From assembly GCA_963740395.1 (NCBI GenBank), contig CAVUEP010000038.1, positions 1 to 47,217 on the forward strand: a DNA stretch of 47,217 bases, read 5' to 3'. Position 1 is the first letter of the stretch, and the number at the start of each line of letters is the position of its first letter. Shown here piece after piece: positions 1-7,737 of this stretch. This DNA comes from CADEEN01 sp963740395 (GTDB lineage Bacteria > Pseudomonadota > Gammaproteobacteria > Burkholderiales > Burkholderiaceae_C). Position numbers and translations under genes: made by a program. A model generated the notes under the pieces. That model made no database searches, was not told the origin of the DNA, and saw only the letters and a list, made by a program, of their open reading frames with translations.

Positions 1-164
1 ACCCGTGAAAGCGTAAGCAGTATCGCAATAGGTGCAACGCAAAGGACATCCGACGAGGCGTACGAACACCGTGGGCAGGCCGACACGCCTCGTGCTCCGC
101 CCTGCAGAGAATAGAAAACCTCGGTGATGCGCAGTGTCGCGCTGGTAATCGATGATACGGACAT
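1..164 (-). CDS. queE: 7-carboxy-7-deazaguanine synthase, N-terminal fragment, frame broken
   Basis: QueE is a radical-SAM enzyme that converts carboxytetrahydropterin to 7-carboxy-7-deazaguanine in queuosine/preQ0 synthesis. Reading leftwards from an ATG at 164, the protein shows the family N-terminus (ITEVFYSLQG) and, after a one-base loss in the GES(T)R region, the CxxxCxxC iron-sulfur motif in GCPLRCTYCDTAYAF. The window edge cuts it off after about 54 codons. Its place after cpoB is the usual tol-pal-cpoB-queE order of beta- and gammaproteobacteria. Identity is clear; the frame defect is most likely sequence error, as in the whole 1-2290 block. Confidence 0.8.
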   Translation of the reverse strand, partial: MSVSSITSATLRITEVFYSLQGGARGVSACPRCSYASSDVLCVAPIAILLTLSR

Positions 165-171
165 ACGAGAT

Positions 172-923
172 CTACGAGCCTGCAGCGAGTTTGCGAGCCT
201 TGTCAGCTGCTAAATCTGGATATTTTGCAATGAGTCGCTTGAGCGTCTTTTCGTGAACGGCGGACTGTTTAAGTTGTTGCTGACTGAGCACGCTGTAGCA
301 TCGCGTCGGCAGCCTTGGCAGAGACTGGGATAATCACCCAGCATGCGCTCGGCCGCACCGCACCTTTATGGTCTTTCAACCCTGCTTGTGCATCCGCCCA
401 CGAGTACAAGGCATTAGGCACATGCACAGAATCGGGATACTTTTTGAGGTAAGTCCTGAAAGGCTTTGACCGCATTCCACATTATTCCCTGCCTGCACCC
501 TACGTACGCAGCCTCTATGGCGTGATTCTCAAGGGCGGGATCGGATGGGGTTGGCACTTGCTGTGCTCGCAACACTTGCATCTCGGGCTGGGTGTCGCAG
601 ATTCGAACTTGCGCAAGCGCGTGTCCATTGATAAGGAATCCTTTTCGCGTTTCTCGGCATCTTGCAAGCCGTGAGCGAGTTCTTCATTCTGACCGCGCAG
701 ATCGCGCAGCTGGGTTTTGATATCGTCAAGCGACCCTCGCAATCGAATAAGGACTTACTTGTTGCTCTGGTGACATTCTGCTTTATTCCAATGACTCTCA
801 TGCATATGTGCTTCCAACTTATCGATCTGTTTATGCGCCTCGTCGTCCGAAAACAAGCCCGCTTGCGCGGGCAAGGCGATACATAGACCCAACAGGATGG
901 AGAAGAACGGGCAGCGGCAGCAT
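172..923 (-). CDS. cpoB: CpoB/YbgF, periplasmic coordinator of cell-wall synthesis and Tol, frame broken
   Basis: CpoB is a periplasmic protein with an N-terminal coiled coil and C-terminal TPR repeats that works with Tol-Pal. Stitching frames together gives a signal peptide ending in ALPAQA, a coiled-coil segment (SLDDIKTQLRDLRGQNEEL), then a TPR signature (YPDSVHVPNALYSWADAQ, followed by ERMLGDYPS). The C-terminus ends in KARKLAAGS with the stop at 172-174. Several base losses and gains interrupt the frame, so no single long reading frame covers the gene. Start is taken as the ATG at 923. Base composition is lower in G+C than everything right of 2.3 kb. Confidence 0.75.
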
Positions 924-926
924 GGA

Positions 927-1433
927 TTACGAGCGAGTTCAGATCGGAATGATGGTTCTGAGCCTGAGCTGCTTCGTCATTGACCAGTCGCTTTCGGTTT
1001 CTCTTCACCGTGAGCCGACTGCGCTCACTCGCGAGAGGCTGCACCGCTGCGAGTAACTTCAACAGTTCGGCAATGCCAGCACGACGCTGACCGAATGCCA
1101 ACTTATTTTCGTCGCGACCGCGCTCCAGCGTACCTGTGACTTCTACTTTGCGTGCAGCATGCCGCTCAAGTATTTACCGTGTGCTTGCAGCATGGCAGTG
1201 TCTTCAGCAGGAACCGCATCTTTGTCGAAGCATAGTAAACGCTACGTTTAGCCAGATACTGGGCCGGGTTGTTCAGGATTGACTGCAACTCACTGGAGCT
1301 GGGGCTGGAGCGGGTGGCGCAGAATCTGCAACAGGTGCTGGAGCCGGAGCAGGTGCTGCAGTTCCAGGTGCCTTCGGCCAGCACAAGCTGCCAACAGATT
1401 GACGAGTACAACACTGATAACAAGTTTCTTCAT
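927..1433 (-). CDS. pal: Pal, peptidoglycan-associated lipoprotein, frame broken
   Basis: Pal is the outer-membrane lipoprotein that anchors the Tol system to peptidoglycan through an OmpA-type domain. The start ATG at 1433 gives a signal peptide with lipobox LAAC. An Ala/Pro linker follows, then ELQSILNNPAQYLAKRSVYY, the family's start of the OmpA domain, and finally a LAFGQRRA segment with a DEAAQAQN stretch near the C-terminus. At least five indels break it, several of them deletions (for example one base missing in the Asp codon after VYY). The start overlaps or abuts the tolB stop, as usual in tol operons. Confidence 0.8.
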
Positions 1434-1434
1434 G

Positions 1435-2290
1435 TTATTTCCCTTCTTGAATATTGATCAAGATGTGGACCCACACGGTTTCCGTGCATTGCCGCTTTGT
1501 GTAGACATACGCTGCTCTACACGACCATCGCTGGAAACGCTTGCCAGATACCATGGCACCATTGGCTTCGCTGGCAAACAGGATGAGTTTGTCATTAGGC
1601 GTAATAGCCTGGTCTTTGACCGTCATTGCTGATGATCTGCATCTGACCGTGAAAATCTTGAGTAGCGAGATATAGAACTGACCATTGGCACGATGCGTGA
1701 AGACACTCGCTGTTCTTACTGTGTGCGAGTAGTTGCTCCCCTCGCTGAAGGCGGTCACGCTCGGATGGCGGCTCCGCCACCGCCATATGGTAGACCTGCG
1801 GATCCCCGCCCCTATCTGAGGCCAGACAAGCCCACTGCCTGATCTGGCGAGAAGTTAGGTTCGGGTAGTATCGATCCCTTCACTAAAGGTGATGCGTCGC
1901 AGATTGCGTACCGTTGGCATTCATCATATATATCTGCGAACTGCCGTCGCGCGTGAGCACCACGGCGAGTTGCTTTCCATCCGGCGACGAGCTGGGGCAC
2001 TATTGCTGCCGGGAAAGTCAGCCAACATTCTGCGCTGGTTAGTGAATACGGACTGTGCAAATACCGCCGCATGTCCGGTCTCAAACTGACATAGGCCAAT
2101 TGCTTGCCATCCGCCGACCAAGCCGGTGACATGATGGGTTCGTTCTGTGCCAACACGGTCTGCTCGTTGTAACCGTCACTATCCGCAACCACCAATCGAT
2201 ATTTGCTGCCATTGCGGTTCACATAAGCGATGCGAGTACTGAATACCTCCTGATCGCCAGTGAGCTTCTTATAGATTAGATCGGAGATAC
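1435..2290 (-). CDS. tolB: TolB C-terminal two thirds, truncated by a junction and frame broken
   Basis: TolB is the periplasmic beta-propeller of the Tol-Pal complex. The upstream end is an excellent match (HRISDLIYKKLTGDQ, RIAYVNRNGSKYRLVVADSD, NEPIMSPAWSADGKQLAYVS). After about residue 95 of the fragment the frame jumps repeatedly, but later pieces (ATQDFHGQMQIISNDGQ, PNDKLILFASEANG) are propeller blades in the right order. The N-terminal ~130 residues are missing: homology stops near 2290, where the sequence becomes a plus-strand transporter gene. The fragment's G+C is clearly lower than that of the neighbouring gene. Confidence 0.85.
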
Positions 2291-2315
2291 GATGACCGAC
2301 AGCGCGCAGTTGCAC
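2285..2315. other. Probable chimeric junction between two genomes
   Basis: Two genes on opposite strands are both cut here: tolB loses its N-terminal third and an MFS transporter loses its N-terminal half. G+C content, codon use and error type all change at the same point. On the left the errors include many deletions in coding sequence; on the right the transporter is clean. No insertion-sequence end, target duplication or tRNA attachment site is visible. The exact base of the join cannot be fixed by eye, because both coding frames can be read for a few codons across 2290-2312. Confidence 0.75.
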
Positions 2316-3050
2316 CTCTTTGGCGCTTTCGGCTGGCAGGAGGCGCTCTTCATCCTGGGCATCACGGTGCTGGCGATCCTGCCGCTGGCCTTCGGGCTGA
2401 GAGAGCCGGCGCGCGACGACGCCGCACATGGCGCGCCGCAAAGCATCGTGCAGGCGCTGCGTGAGGCGTTCGGCTACCGCAGCTTTCAGTTGCTGATGGC
2501 GGGCTACTTTGTCTGCGGTTTCCAGGTCGTCTTTATCGGTGTGCACCTGCCGAGCTACCTGAAGGACCACGGCATGACGCCGCAGGTGGCGACCGTCGCG
2601 CTGGCCTTGATCGGCCTGTTCAACGTCATCGGCACCTACGCCACGGGCATGCTGGGTCAGCACTTCCCCAAGCGCTACATCCTCAGCGCGATCTACATCC
2701 TGCGCTCGGTGGTCATCGTGGCTTTTCTGGCCGCTCCGCTGACACCCTGGTCGGTGTACCTGTTCGCCGCCACGATGGGGGTGCTGTGGCTGTCGACCGT
2801 GCCGCCGACCAATGCCATCGTGGCTCAGGTGTTCGGCTTGCGTCATTTCTCGATGCTCGGCGGCTTCGTCTTCCTCAGCCACCAGGTTGGCTCCTTTCTC
2901 GGCGCGTGGCTCGGCGGCACGCTCTACGACGCCACCGGCAGCTACAACGTCGTCTGGTGGATTGCGGTGGCGCTGGGCGTGTTCGCCGCGTTGATCAACC
3001 TGCCGGTGCGCGAGACCGCGATTCAGCGGCCAACGCTGGCAGCGGCATGA
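2292..3050 (+). CDS. MFS transporter, C-terminal half (N-terminus lost at junction)
   Basis: The 252 visible residues form about seven hydrophobic helices, starting inside a helix (GWQEALFILGITVLAILPLA) and ending with a short cytoplasmic tail. The pattern, with GLREP after the first visible helix pair and VGSFLGAWLGGTLYDATGSY near the end, resembles the OFA/monocarboxylate branch of the major facilitator superfamily. The ATG at 2292 is internal and not a true start; a full family member has about 400 residues. Substrate cannot be inferred. The stop overlaps the start of the 47-codon gene that follows (ATGA), so the gene heads a plus-strand operon. Confidence 0.8.
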   Translation: MTDSAQLHLFGAFGWQEALFILGITVLAILPLAFGLREPARDDAAHGAPQSIVQALREAFGYRSFQLLMAGYFVCGFQVVFIGVHLPSYLKDHGMTPQVATVALALIGLFNVIGTYATGMLGQHFPKRYILSAIYILRSVVIVAFLAAPLTPWSVYLFAATMGVLWLSTVPPTNAIVAQVFGLRHFSMLGGFVFLSHQVGSFLGAWLGGTLYDATGSYNVVWWIAVALGVFAALINLPVRETAIQRPTLAAA

Positions 3051-3190
3051 GATCCGCGCTAACCCGTTGCCTGCGATCGCGCCTGTTCTGGGCCGCGGTG
3101 TCGACTGTGGCGTTGGCGCTGGTTTTCACCGCGTACCTGCAGCCTGACCTGATGGTCGAGCTGGCCAATTTCGTGCGGAGTTGTTTTTGA
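3047..3190 (+). CDS. Small single-pass membrane protein, 47 aa
   Basis: The ATG at 3047 overlaps the transporter stop in an ATGA, and the stop TGA lies at 3188-3190. The peptide has a basic N-terminus (MRSALTRCLRSR), one hydrophobic segment at about residues 13-30 (LFWAAVSTVALALVFTAYL) and a short acidic/polar tail. It belongs to no family I can name. Tight coupling to the genes on both sides supports real translation; its function is unknown. Confidence 0.55.
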   Translation: MRSALTRCLRSRLFWAAVSTVALALVFTAYLQPDLMVELANFVRSCF

Positions 3191-3725
3191 GCGGGCACGC
3201 GGGGCTGGAGCCCTCCCCCTGGGTCCTGCGCTGGTCCGCGTTGATCAAGTCGCGCGGCTCGGTGCTCGACGTGGCCTGCGGCAGCGGGCGCCACCTGCGC
3301 TGGCTGGCGGCACAAGGATTTGCTGTCACAGGCGTCGACCGCGACGCCGCAGCGCTGGCAGGGCTGCGCGCCGCACGGCCGCACCTTCGTGGCCGACATC
3401 GAGCACGGGCCCTGGCCGCTGCACGGCGAGTCGTTCGACGCCGTGGTCGTCACCAACTACCTGTGGCGGCGCGCTGCTTCCCGCGCTGCGGGCCAGCCTG
3501 GCCGCGGGCGGCGTGCTGATCTACGAAACCTTTGCGCTCGGCAACGAAGCCTACGGCAAACCGTCGAACCCCGACTTCCTGCTGCGCCCGGGCGAGTTGC
3601 TGCAGGCCTGCCAGGGCCTGCATGTGGTGGCCTACGAAGACGGACTGCTGCAGGCGCCGGCGCGTCGCGTGCAGCGCATCGCTGCGGTCAATGCCCCGGC
3701 CGAGCCGGTCCGCCACGGGCTGTAG
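3181..3725 (+). CDS. Class I SAM-dependent methyltransferase
   Basis: This is a small Rossmann-fold methyltransferase of about 180 residues. Motif I is VLDVACGSGRHLRWLA, motif II ends in VTGVDRD, and FDAVVVTNYLWR is the post-II acidic region. A later IYETFALGNEAYGKPSNPDF stretch is typical of this Burkholderiales group. Substrate is unknown. The likely start is TTG at 3181 or 3187, overlapping the stop of the preceding gene. Two extra bases break the frame, at 3372/3373 (Ala GCC/GCG) and 3472/3473 (Arg CGC/CGG). Removing one base at each restores one continuous protein, so I treat the gene as intact. Confidence 0.8.
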
Positions 3726-3781
3726 GAGCGGGCCGCCGCGCGGCGGCTAAAATCGGGCGTTTACAGAATCCACCGCCCCCC

Positions 3782-4666
3782 ATGAATCCGATTGTTGGCA
3801 GCATCGTCGCGCTGGTCACGCCGATGCACGACGACGGCAGCGTCGACTACGCGGCGCTGCGGCGCCTGATCGACTGGCACATCGCCGAGGGCACGGCGTG
3901 CATCGGCGTGGTCGGCACGACCGGCGAGTCGCCGACCGTCGACGTGCAGGAACATTGCGAGATCATCCGCGTCGCGGTCGAGCACGCCGCAGGTCGCGTG
4001 CCCGATGATGGCGGGCGCTGGTGCGAATTCGACCCGCGAGGCGATCGAGCTGTCGCAAGTTCGCGCTCGAGGTCGGTGCCGACTGCACGCTGCAGGTCGT
4101 GCCCTACTACAACAAGCCGACCCAGGAAGGCATCTACCGGCATTTCAAGGCCATCGCCGAAGCCGTCGACATCCCGGTGGTGCTCTACAACGTGCCCGGC
4201 CGCACGGTGGCCGATATGCAGCACGAGACCGTGCTGCGGCTGGCGCACGGTGCCGGGCATCGTCGGCATCAAGGAAGCCAGCGGCAACATCGACCGCGCG
4301 GCCTGGCTGATCAAGCAGTCCCCCAAGGGCTTCTCGATCTACTCCGGCGACGACCCGACCGCGATCGCGCTGATGCTGCTCGGCGGCCATGGCAATGTCA
4401 GCGTCACGGCCAACGTCGCGCCGCGCGCGATGGCCGACTTGTGCCGTGCGGCGATTGCCGGCGACGCCAAACAGGCCAGCGCGATCCACTTGAAACTGCT
4501 GCCACTACACAAGCAGCTGTTCGTCGAAGCCAATCCGATTCCGGTCAAATGGGCGTTGTCACGCATGGGCCATTGCGGCCCGGCGCTGCGGCTGCCGCTG
4601 GTCGGCCTGTCCGAGTCCCTGCACGCACCGCTCGAGCACGCGATGCGCGAGGCTGGCGTGCTCTAG
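3782..4666 (+). CDS. dapA: 4-hydroxy-tetrahydrodipicolinate synthase
   Basis: DapA condenses pyruvate with aspartate semialdehyde, the first committed step of lysine and diaminopimelate synthesis. After correction the protein has 293 residues, the normal length. Active-site features are present: GTTGE near residue 45, the tyrosine and arginine in LYNVPGRT (about Y135, R140) and the Schiff-base lysine in GIKEASG (about K163). Three extra bases shift the frame: 4003/4004 (Pro CCC/CCG), 4055/4056 (Ser TCG/TCC) and 4245/4246 (Ala GCG/GCC). All lie at third codon positions. Downstream bamC repeats the dapA-bamC order known from Escherichia coli. Confidence 0.92.
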   Translation: MNPIVGSIVALVTPMHDDGSVDYAALRRLIDWHIAEGTACIGVVGTTGESPTVDVQEHCEIIRVAVEHAAGRVPDDGGRWCEFDPRGDRAVASSRSRSVPTARCRSCPTTTSRPRKASTGISRPSPKPSTSRWCSTTCPAARWPICSTRPCCGWRTVPGIVGIKEASGNIDRAAWLIKQSPKGFSIYSGDDPTAIALMLLGGHGNVSVTANVAPRAMADLCRAAIAGDAKQASAIHLKLLPLHKQLFVEANPIPVKWALSRMGHCGPALRLPLVGLSESLHAPLEHAMREAGVL

Positions 4667-4782
4667 TCTGCGCCGCCTCCGTCGCCTTGTCTCACGTTCG
4701 ATCCCCTCAGTCTTCAGCCCGACGGTCGCCTCAACGCGCCGCTTCATCCATGCATCCTGCCTACGCCTCCATGCCTTCCGCT

Positions 4783-5895
4783 ATGCGACTCGCGCTGGCG
4801 CTCACCGCTGCGCTCGCACTTGGCGCCTGCTCGACCGTCAACGACTTCCTGTCGGGCGACAAGATCGACTACAAGAGCCAGTCGACCAAGACCGCGCGCC
4901 TGGAAGTGCCACCCGACCTGACGCAGTTGCAGCGCGACAGCCGCTACCAGCCGCAGAGCGGCGGCGTGGTCAGTGCCAGCACCTTCGGCACGGCGGCCCC
5001 CGCCACAGCCGCGACCGCCACCATCGCCTCGGTGGCGCCGGCCAGCATTGGCCAGATGCGCATCGTGCGCGAAGGCAATCAGCGCTGGCTGACGGTGCCG
5101 ATGCCACCGGAGCAACTGTGGCCCCAGCTGCAGTCGTTCTGGCAGGAGAGTGGCTTCAATCTGCTCGTCGACAACGCCCAGGCCGGCGTGATGGAAACCG
5201 ACTGGGCCGAAAACCGCGCCAACATTCCGCAGGACATCATCCGCCGCACGCTCGGCCGCGTGCTCGATACCCTGTACGACAGCGGCCTGCGCGACCGCTT
5301 TCGCGTTCGCGTCGAGCGCAGCGGCGGCGGCAGCGAGGTGTTTCTCAGTCATCGCGGCATGACCGAGGTCTTCACCAACGACCGCAGGGAGCAGACCGCC
5401 TGGGTCCATCGACCGAACGACCCCAACCTCGAAGCCGAATTCCTGTCGCGCCTGATGGTCAAGCTGGGCGCGAGGGAAGAAACGGCCCGCGGCGTGGTCG
5501 CGAGCCCCGTGACGACCGCACCGCGCGCACGCATCGTGGCGGGCCAGGCCGCGGCGACGTTGCAGGTCGACGAGGGCTTTGACCGCGCCTGGCGGCGCGT
5601 CGGCCTGTCGCTCGACCGCAGCGGGTTCACGGTCGAGGATCGCGACCGCGCCAGCGGCGTGTATTTCGTGCGCTATGTCGATCCGAAAAACGCCAGCGCG
5701 GCCGAGCCCGGCTTCTTCGCCAAGTTGCTCAGCTTCGGCAAGTCCGATACGCCGGCGCCGGCCGAGCGCTACCGCATCGCCGTCAAGGCCGACGGAGAAC
5801 GCAGCAGCGTCTCGGTGCTGAATTCCCAGGGCGGGCCGGAGAACACCGCGGTGGGTCAACGCATTGTCGGCCTGCTGGTCGAAGACCTGAAGTAG
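4783..5895 (+). CDS. bamC: BamC, outer membrane assembly lipoprotein
   Basis: BamC (NlpB) is a lipoprotein of the BAM complex that inserts beta-barrel proteins. The protein starts MRLALALTAALALGAC, a lipoprotein signal peptide with cleavage before Cys in LGAC. An unstructured segment with IDYKSQSTKTARLEVPPDL follows, which is the conserved BamA/BamD-binding N-terminal region. Two helix-grip domains come next (about residues 100-230 and 260-370). In-frame ATGs at 4750 and 4771 are alternative starts; 4783 gives the most compact signal peptide. The reading frame is clean. Confidence 0.9.
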   Translation: MRLALALTAALALGACSTVNDFLSGDKIDYKSQSTKTARLEVPPDLTQLQRDSRYQPQSGGVVSASTFGTAAPATAATATIASVAPASIGQMRIVREGNQRWLTVPMPPEQLWPQLQSFWQESGFNLLVDNAQAGVMETDWAENRANIPQDIIRRTLGRVLDTLYDSGLRDRFRVRVERSGGGSEVFLSHRGMTEVFTNDRREQTAWVHRPNDPNLEAEFLSRLMVKLGAREETARGVVASPVTTAPRARIVAGQAAATLQVDEGFDRAWRRVGLSLDRSGFTVEDRDRASGVYFVRYVDPKNASAAEPGFFAKLLSFGKSDTPAPAERYRIAVKADGERSSVSVLNSQGGPENTAVGQRIVGLLVEDLK

Positions 5896-5914
5896 CGCGC
5901 GGCAGCGGCACGCG

Positions 5915-6709
5915 GTGCTGCGCTTCACCAGCCTGGGCAGTGGCAGCAGCGGCAATGCGACGCTGCTCCAGGCCGCCGCGCCACGTGACGGCTCGCGCCC
6001 CACCTGTGTCCTGGTCGATTGCGGGCTGCCGCTGCGCCAGCTCGCCAGCCGCATGGCCGCACGCGGCCTGCAACTGACCGATATCGACGCGGTCTTCATC
6101 ACACACGAACACAGCGACCATGTGGGCAGCGTGCTGGCGCTGCAGCGGCGCTGCGGGATGCCGGTGTGGGCCAGCGCAGGCACCTGGGCCCATGCAAGTG
6201 CCAAGGCGACCGACGCGCCAACCTGCCACATTGCGCGCGATGGCGATGCGATCGTGGTCGGCGCCCTGACGTTGCAGCCGTTTGCCGTGCCGCATGACGC
6301 CGCCGAACCCCTGCAGCTGACCTGCGGCGACGGCCGGCACCGCGTGGGCATCCTGACAGACATCGGAGAGCCCACCGTCGACGTCGTGCGCGCGCTGCAA
6401 GGCTGCGACGCCCTGCTGCTCGAGGCCAACCACGACGCCGCGCTGTTGGCCGCAAGCCGCTATCCGTCATGGCTCAAGCGACGCATCGGCGGGCCGCGAG
6501 GCCACCTTGCGAATGAGCAGTCGGCGGCGTTGCTCGACGGCTGCCGCCACGCAGGCCTGCGCCATGTGGTGGCGGCGCACCTGAGCCTGCAGAACAATCG
6601 ACCCGAGCTGGCGTTGGCTGCACTGCGTGGCGCACTGACCGGGACGACACACACCTTGCTCAGCGCCGCGGATGCGGCCTGCGGCCATGACTGGATCGAC
6701 GTCGGCTAG
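5915..6709 (+). CDS. MBL-fold metallohydrolase (YycJ/WalJ type)
   Basis: A 264-residue metallo-beta-lactamase-fold protein. The start is typical of the YycJ/WalJ group (MLRFTSLGSGSSGNATLL) and the metal-binding HxHxDH motif is seen in THEHSDHVGS. Further ligands lie in VPHDAAEP (His), LTDIG (Asp) and VVAAHLS (His). Members of this group are thought to be nucleases or phosphodiesterases linked to DNA repair or cell-wall regulation; the substrate here is not known. GTG at 5915 is the start, 19 bases after bamC, so co-transcription is likely. A strong hairpin follows the stop. Confidence 0.82.
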   Translation: MLRFTSLGSGSSGNATLLQAAAPRDGSRPTCVLVDCGLPLRQLASRMAARGLQLTDIDAVFITHEHSDHVGSVLALQRRCGMPVWASAGTWAHASAKATDAPTCHIARDGDAIVVGALTLQPFAVPHDAAEPLQLTCGDGRHRVGILTDIGEPTVDVVRALQGCDALLLEANHDAALLAASRYPSWLKRRIGGPRGHLANEQSAALLDGCRHAGLRHVVAAHLSLQNNRPELALAALRGALTGTTHTLLSAADAACGHDWIDVG

Positions 6710-6724
6710 CGGCCGACCCAATGA

Positions 6725-6777
6725 GAAGAGCCGCCCGAGGGCGGCCCAAAAGGAAGAGCCGCCCTCGGGCGGCTCTT
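6725..6777. terminator. Tandem hairpins, likely bidirectional terminator
   Basis: Two hairpins lie back to back between convergent genes. The first is GCCGCC-CGAG-GGCGGC (6730-6745). The second is a perfect AAGAGCCGCC-CTCG-GGCGGCTCTT (6754-6777). The 12-base string GAAGAGCCGCCC occurs in both arms (6725-6736 and 6753-6764). A short A-run follows the first stem and T residues follow the second, so termination in both directions is plausible. Confidence 0.6.
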
Positions 6778-6798
6778 GCAACACCGGTTGCGAATCGG

Positions 6799-7083
6799 TT
6801 ACTTCTTGACCGTGTCGGCGGCCTTCGTGGCGGCGTCCTTGGCAGCATCGGCCACGGCGCCAGCGGCAGCCGAGGCGGCGCCGGTCACGGCCGAAGCGGC
6901 CGCGTCAGCGGCCATCGTGGCAGCACCGGTCACGGCCGAAGCGGCGTCGGCAGCAGCAGCAGCCACGGGAGCCGCCATGGGGGCGGGCGCAGGAGCAGCA
7001 ACAGGAGCCATTTCTTCCTTCTTGCCACAGGCGGAAAGGGCGGCGGCGGCAACGACGGCGGCCAACAGGAGCGACTTGTTCAT
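6799..7083 (-). CDS. Small alanine-rich repeat lipoprotein
   Basis: A 94-residue protein with a lipoprotein signal (MNKSLLLAAVVAAAALSAC), a short charged KKEE linker, a Pro/Ala stretch (VAAPAPAPMAAP), and an alanine-rich helix-like C-terminal part. AASAVTGAA occurs twice in the C-terminal part, and it ends in DAAKDAATKAADTVKK. The composition resembles small outer-membrane-anchored helical lipoproteins of Burkholderiales, but no function can be assigned. It is probably transcribed alone or as the last gene after the roxA group; a possible promoter lies at 7196-7201. Confidence 0.7.
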   Translation of the reverse strand: MNKSLLLAAVVAAAALSACGKKEEMAPVAAPAPAPMAAPVAAAAADAASAVTGAATMAADAAASAVTGAASAAAGAVADAAKDAATKAADTVKK

Positions 7084-7195
7084 TGGTAAATCCTTGGGGT
7101 CTTTGGGTCAATCAGGTGGTTAGAGCGGCGAAATCCTCGGGATTCGCCTTGATCAGGGCAAGAAACGTTGAAAACGCACTTGCACCGAGCCCACG

Positions 7196-7225
7196 ATTAT
7201 AGGGTGCACGGGTAGTTTCCCTATA
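7196..7225 (-). promoter_or_regulatory. TATAAT box overlapped by a TATAGGG inverted repeat
   Basis: On the minus strand a perfect TATAAT (7201 down to 7196) lies 113 bases upstream of the lipoprotein start. It overlaps one arm of the inverted repeat TATAGGG (7198-7204) / CCCTATA (7219-7225), with a 14-base spacer. I see no good -35 hexamer at the right distance. Either a repressor-controlled promoter or coincidence would explain it. The outer arm overlaps the stop of the upstream gene. Confidence 0.3.
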
Positions 7226-7715
7226 GCCCCAGCGTGTTCGCCGGGAAGTCGACCTCGGAACGTTGCATCAACACATCAACCACTTCGCGCCATTCGCCCA
7301 CCTCGCTGTCGTCGGCCAGCCAATGCCCGCGCCATTGCAGCCGGTCGGCCAAGTAGAGACTGCGAGCCCCGGCCAACAGCAGGGTCGGGATCTGCGAGGC
7401 GTCGACCTCGGTCGTTCGGCACTCGACCATGTGAGCCCAGGTACGGCGCCAGGCCACGAAACGCGGGTAGCGCCGCGGCAACTCGTCGAAGCGCGACGCC
7501 ATCATCAGCATGCGCCGCATGGGCAGACGAGCCCAGGCCGTCAGCGCCCCCAGCACCTCGGCGTCTTCCAGCGGCCAGGTGTCGAAGTCGGGGTCGACAA
7601 AGCACAACTCGTGCGCGCGTGCCTGCACGGCGCTCGAGAGCGCCAGGCGCACTGCGGCAGCGAATTCGCTGCGGCCATCGATCAAGTCTGAGCGCTGGCG
7701 GGTCTCGCGGTTCAT
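7221..7715 (-). CDS. Conserved hypothetical protein (DUF7931-like)
   Basis: A 164-residue soluble protein without signal peptide or membrane segment. An early region (ELCFVDPDFDTWPLEDAEVL) is followed by LTAWARLPMRRMLMMASRFDELPRRYPRF, which resembles a phospholipase-D-like or NERD-like half domain often left as an unknown domain in Burkholderiales. The C-terminus has TLLLAGARSLYLADRLQWRGHWL. It sits 22 bases downstream of roxA on the same strand, so it is probably co-transcribed. The family name is from memory and uncertain; no catalytic motif is obvious. Confidence 0.55.
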   Translation of the reverse strand: MNRETRQRSDLIDGRSEFAAAVRLALSSAVQARAHELCFVDPDFDTWPLEDAEVLGALTAWARLPMRRMLMMASRFDELPRRYPRFVAWRRTWAHMVECRTTEVDASQIPTLLLAGARSLYLADRLQWRGHWLADDSEVGEWREVVDVLMQRSEVDFPANTLGL

Positions 7716-7737
7716 GGGCGTCTCCTATACACGCGAT

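Noticed and set aside
2279..2286. AGATCGGA at the junction as leftover sequencing-adapter
   Set aside because: Read on the minus strand it encodes part of the conserved TolB stretch HRISDLIY, so it is native coding sequence; the match to the adapter start is only eight bases.
1812..2882. Long minus-strand frame joining TolB to an antisense stretch of the transporter
   Set aside because: Only the part below ~2290 is TolB-like; the rest is the opposite strand of a good transporter gene and has no homology signal.
3372..3473. Frameshift positions exactly 100 bases apart as a sign of periodic text or line-wrap error
   Set aside because: Other spacings (16, 19, 51, 109, 190, 431) show no period; the 100-base interval is chance.
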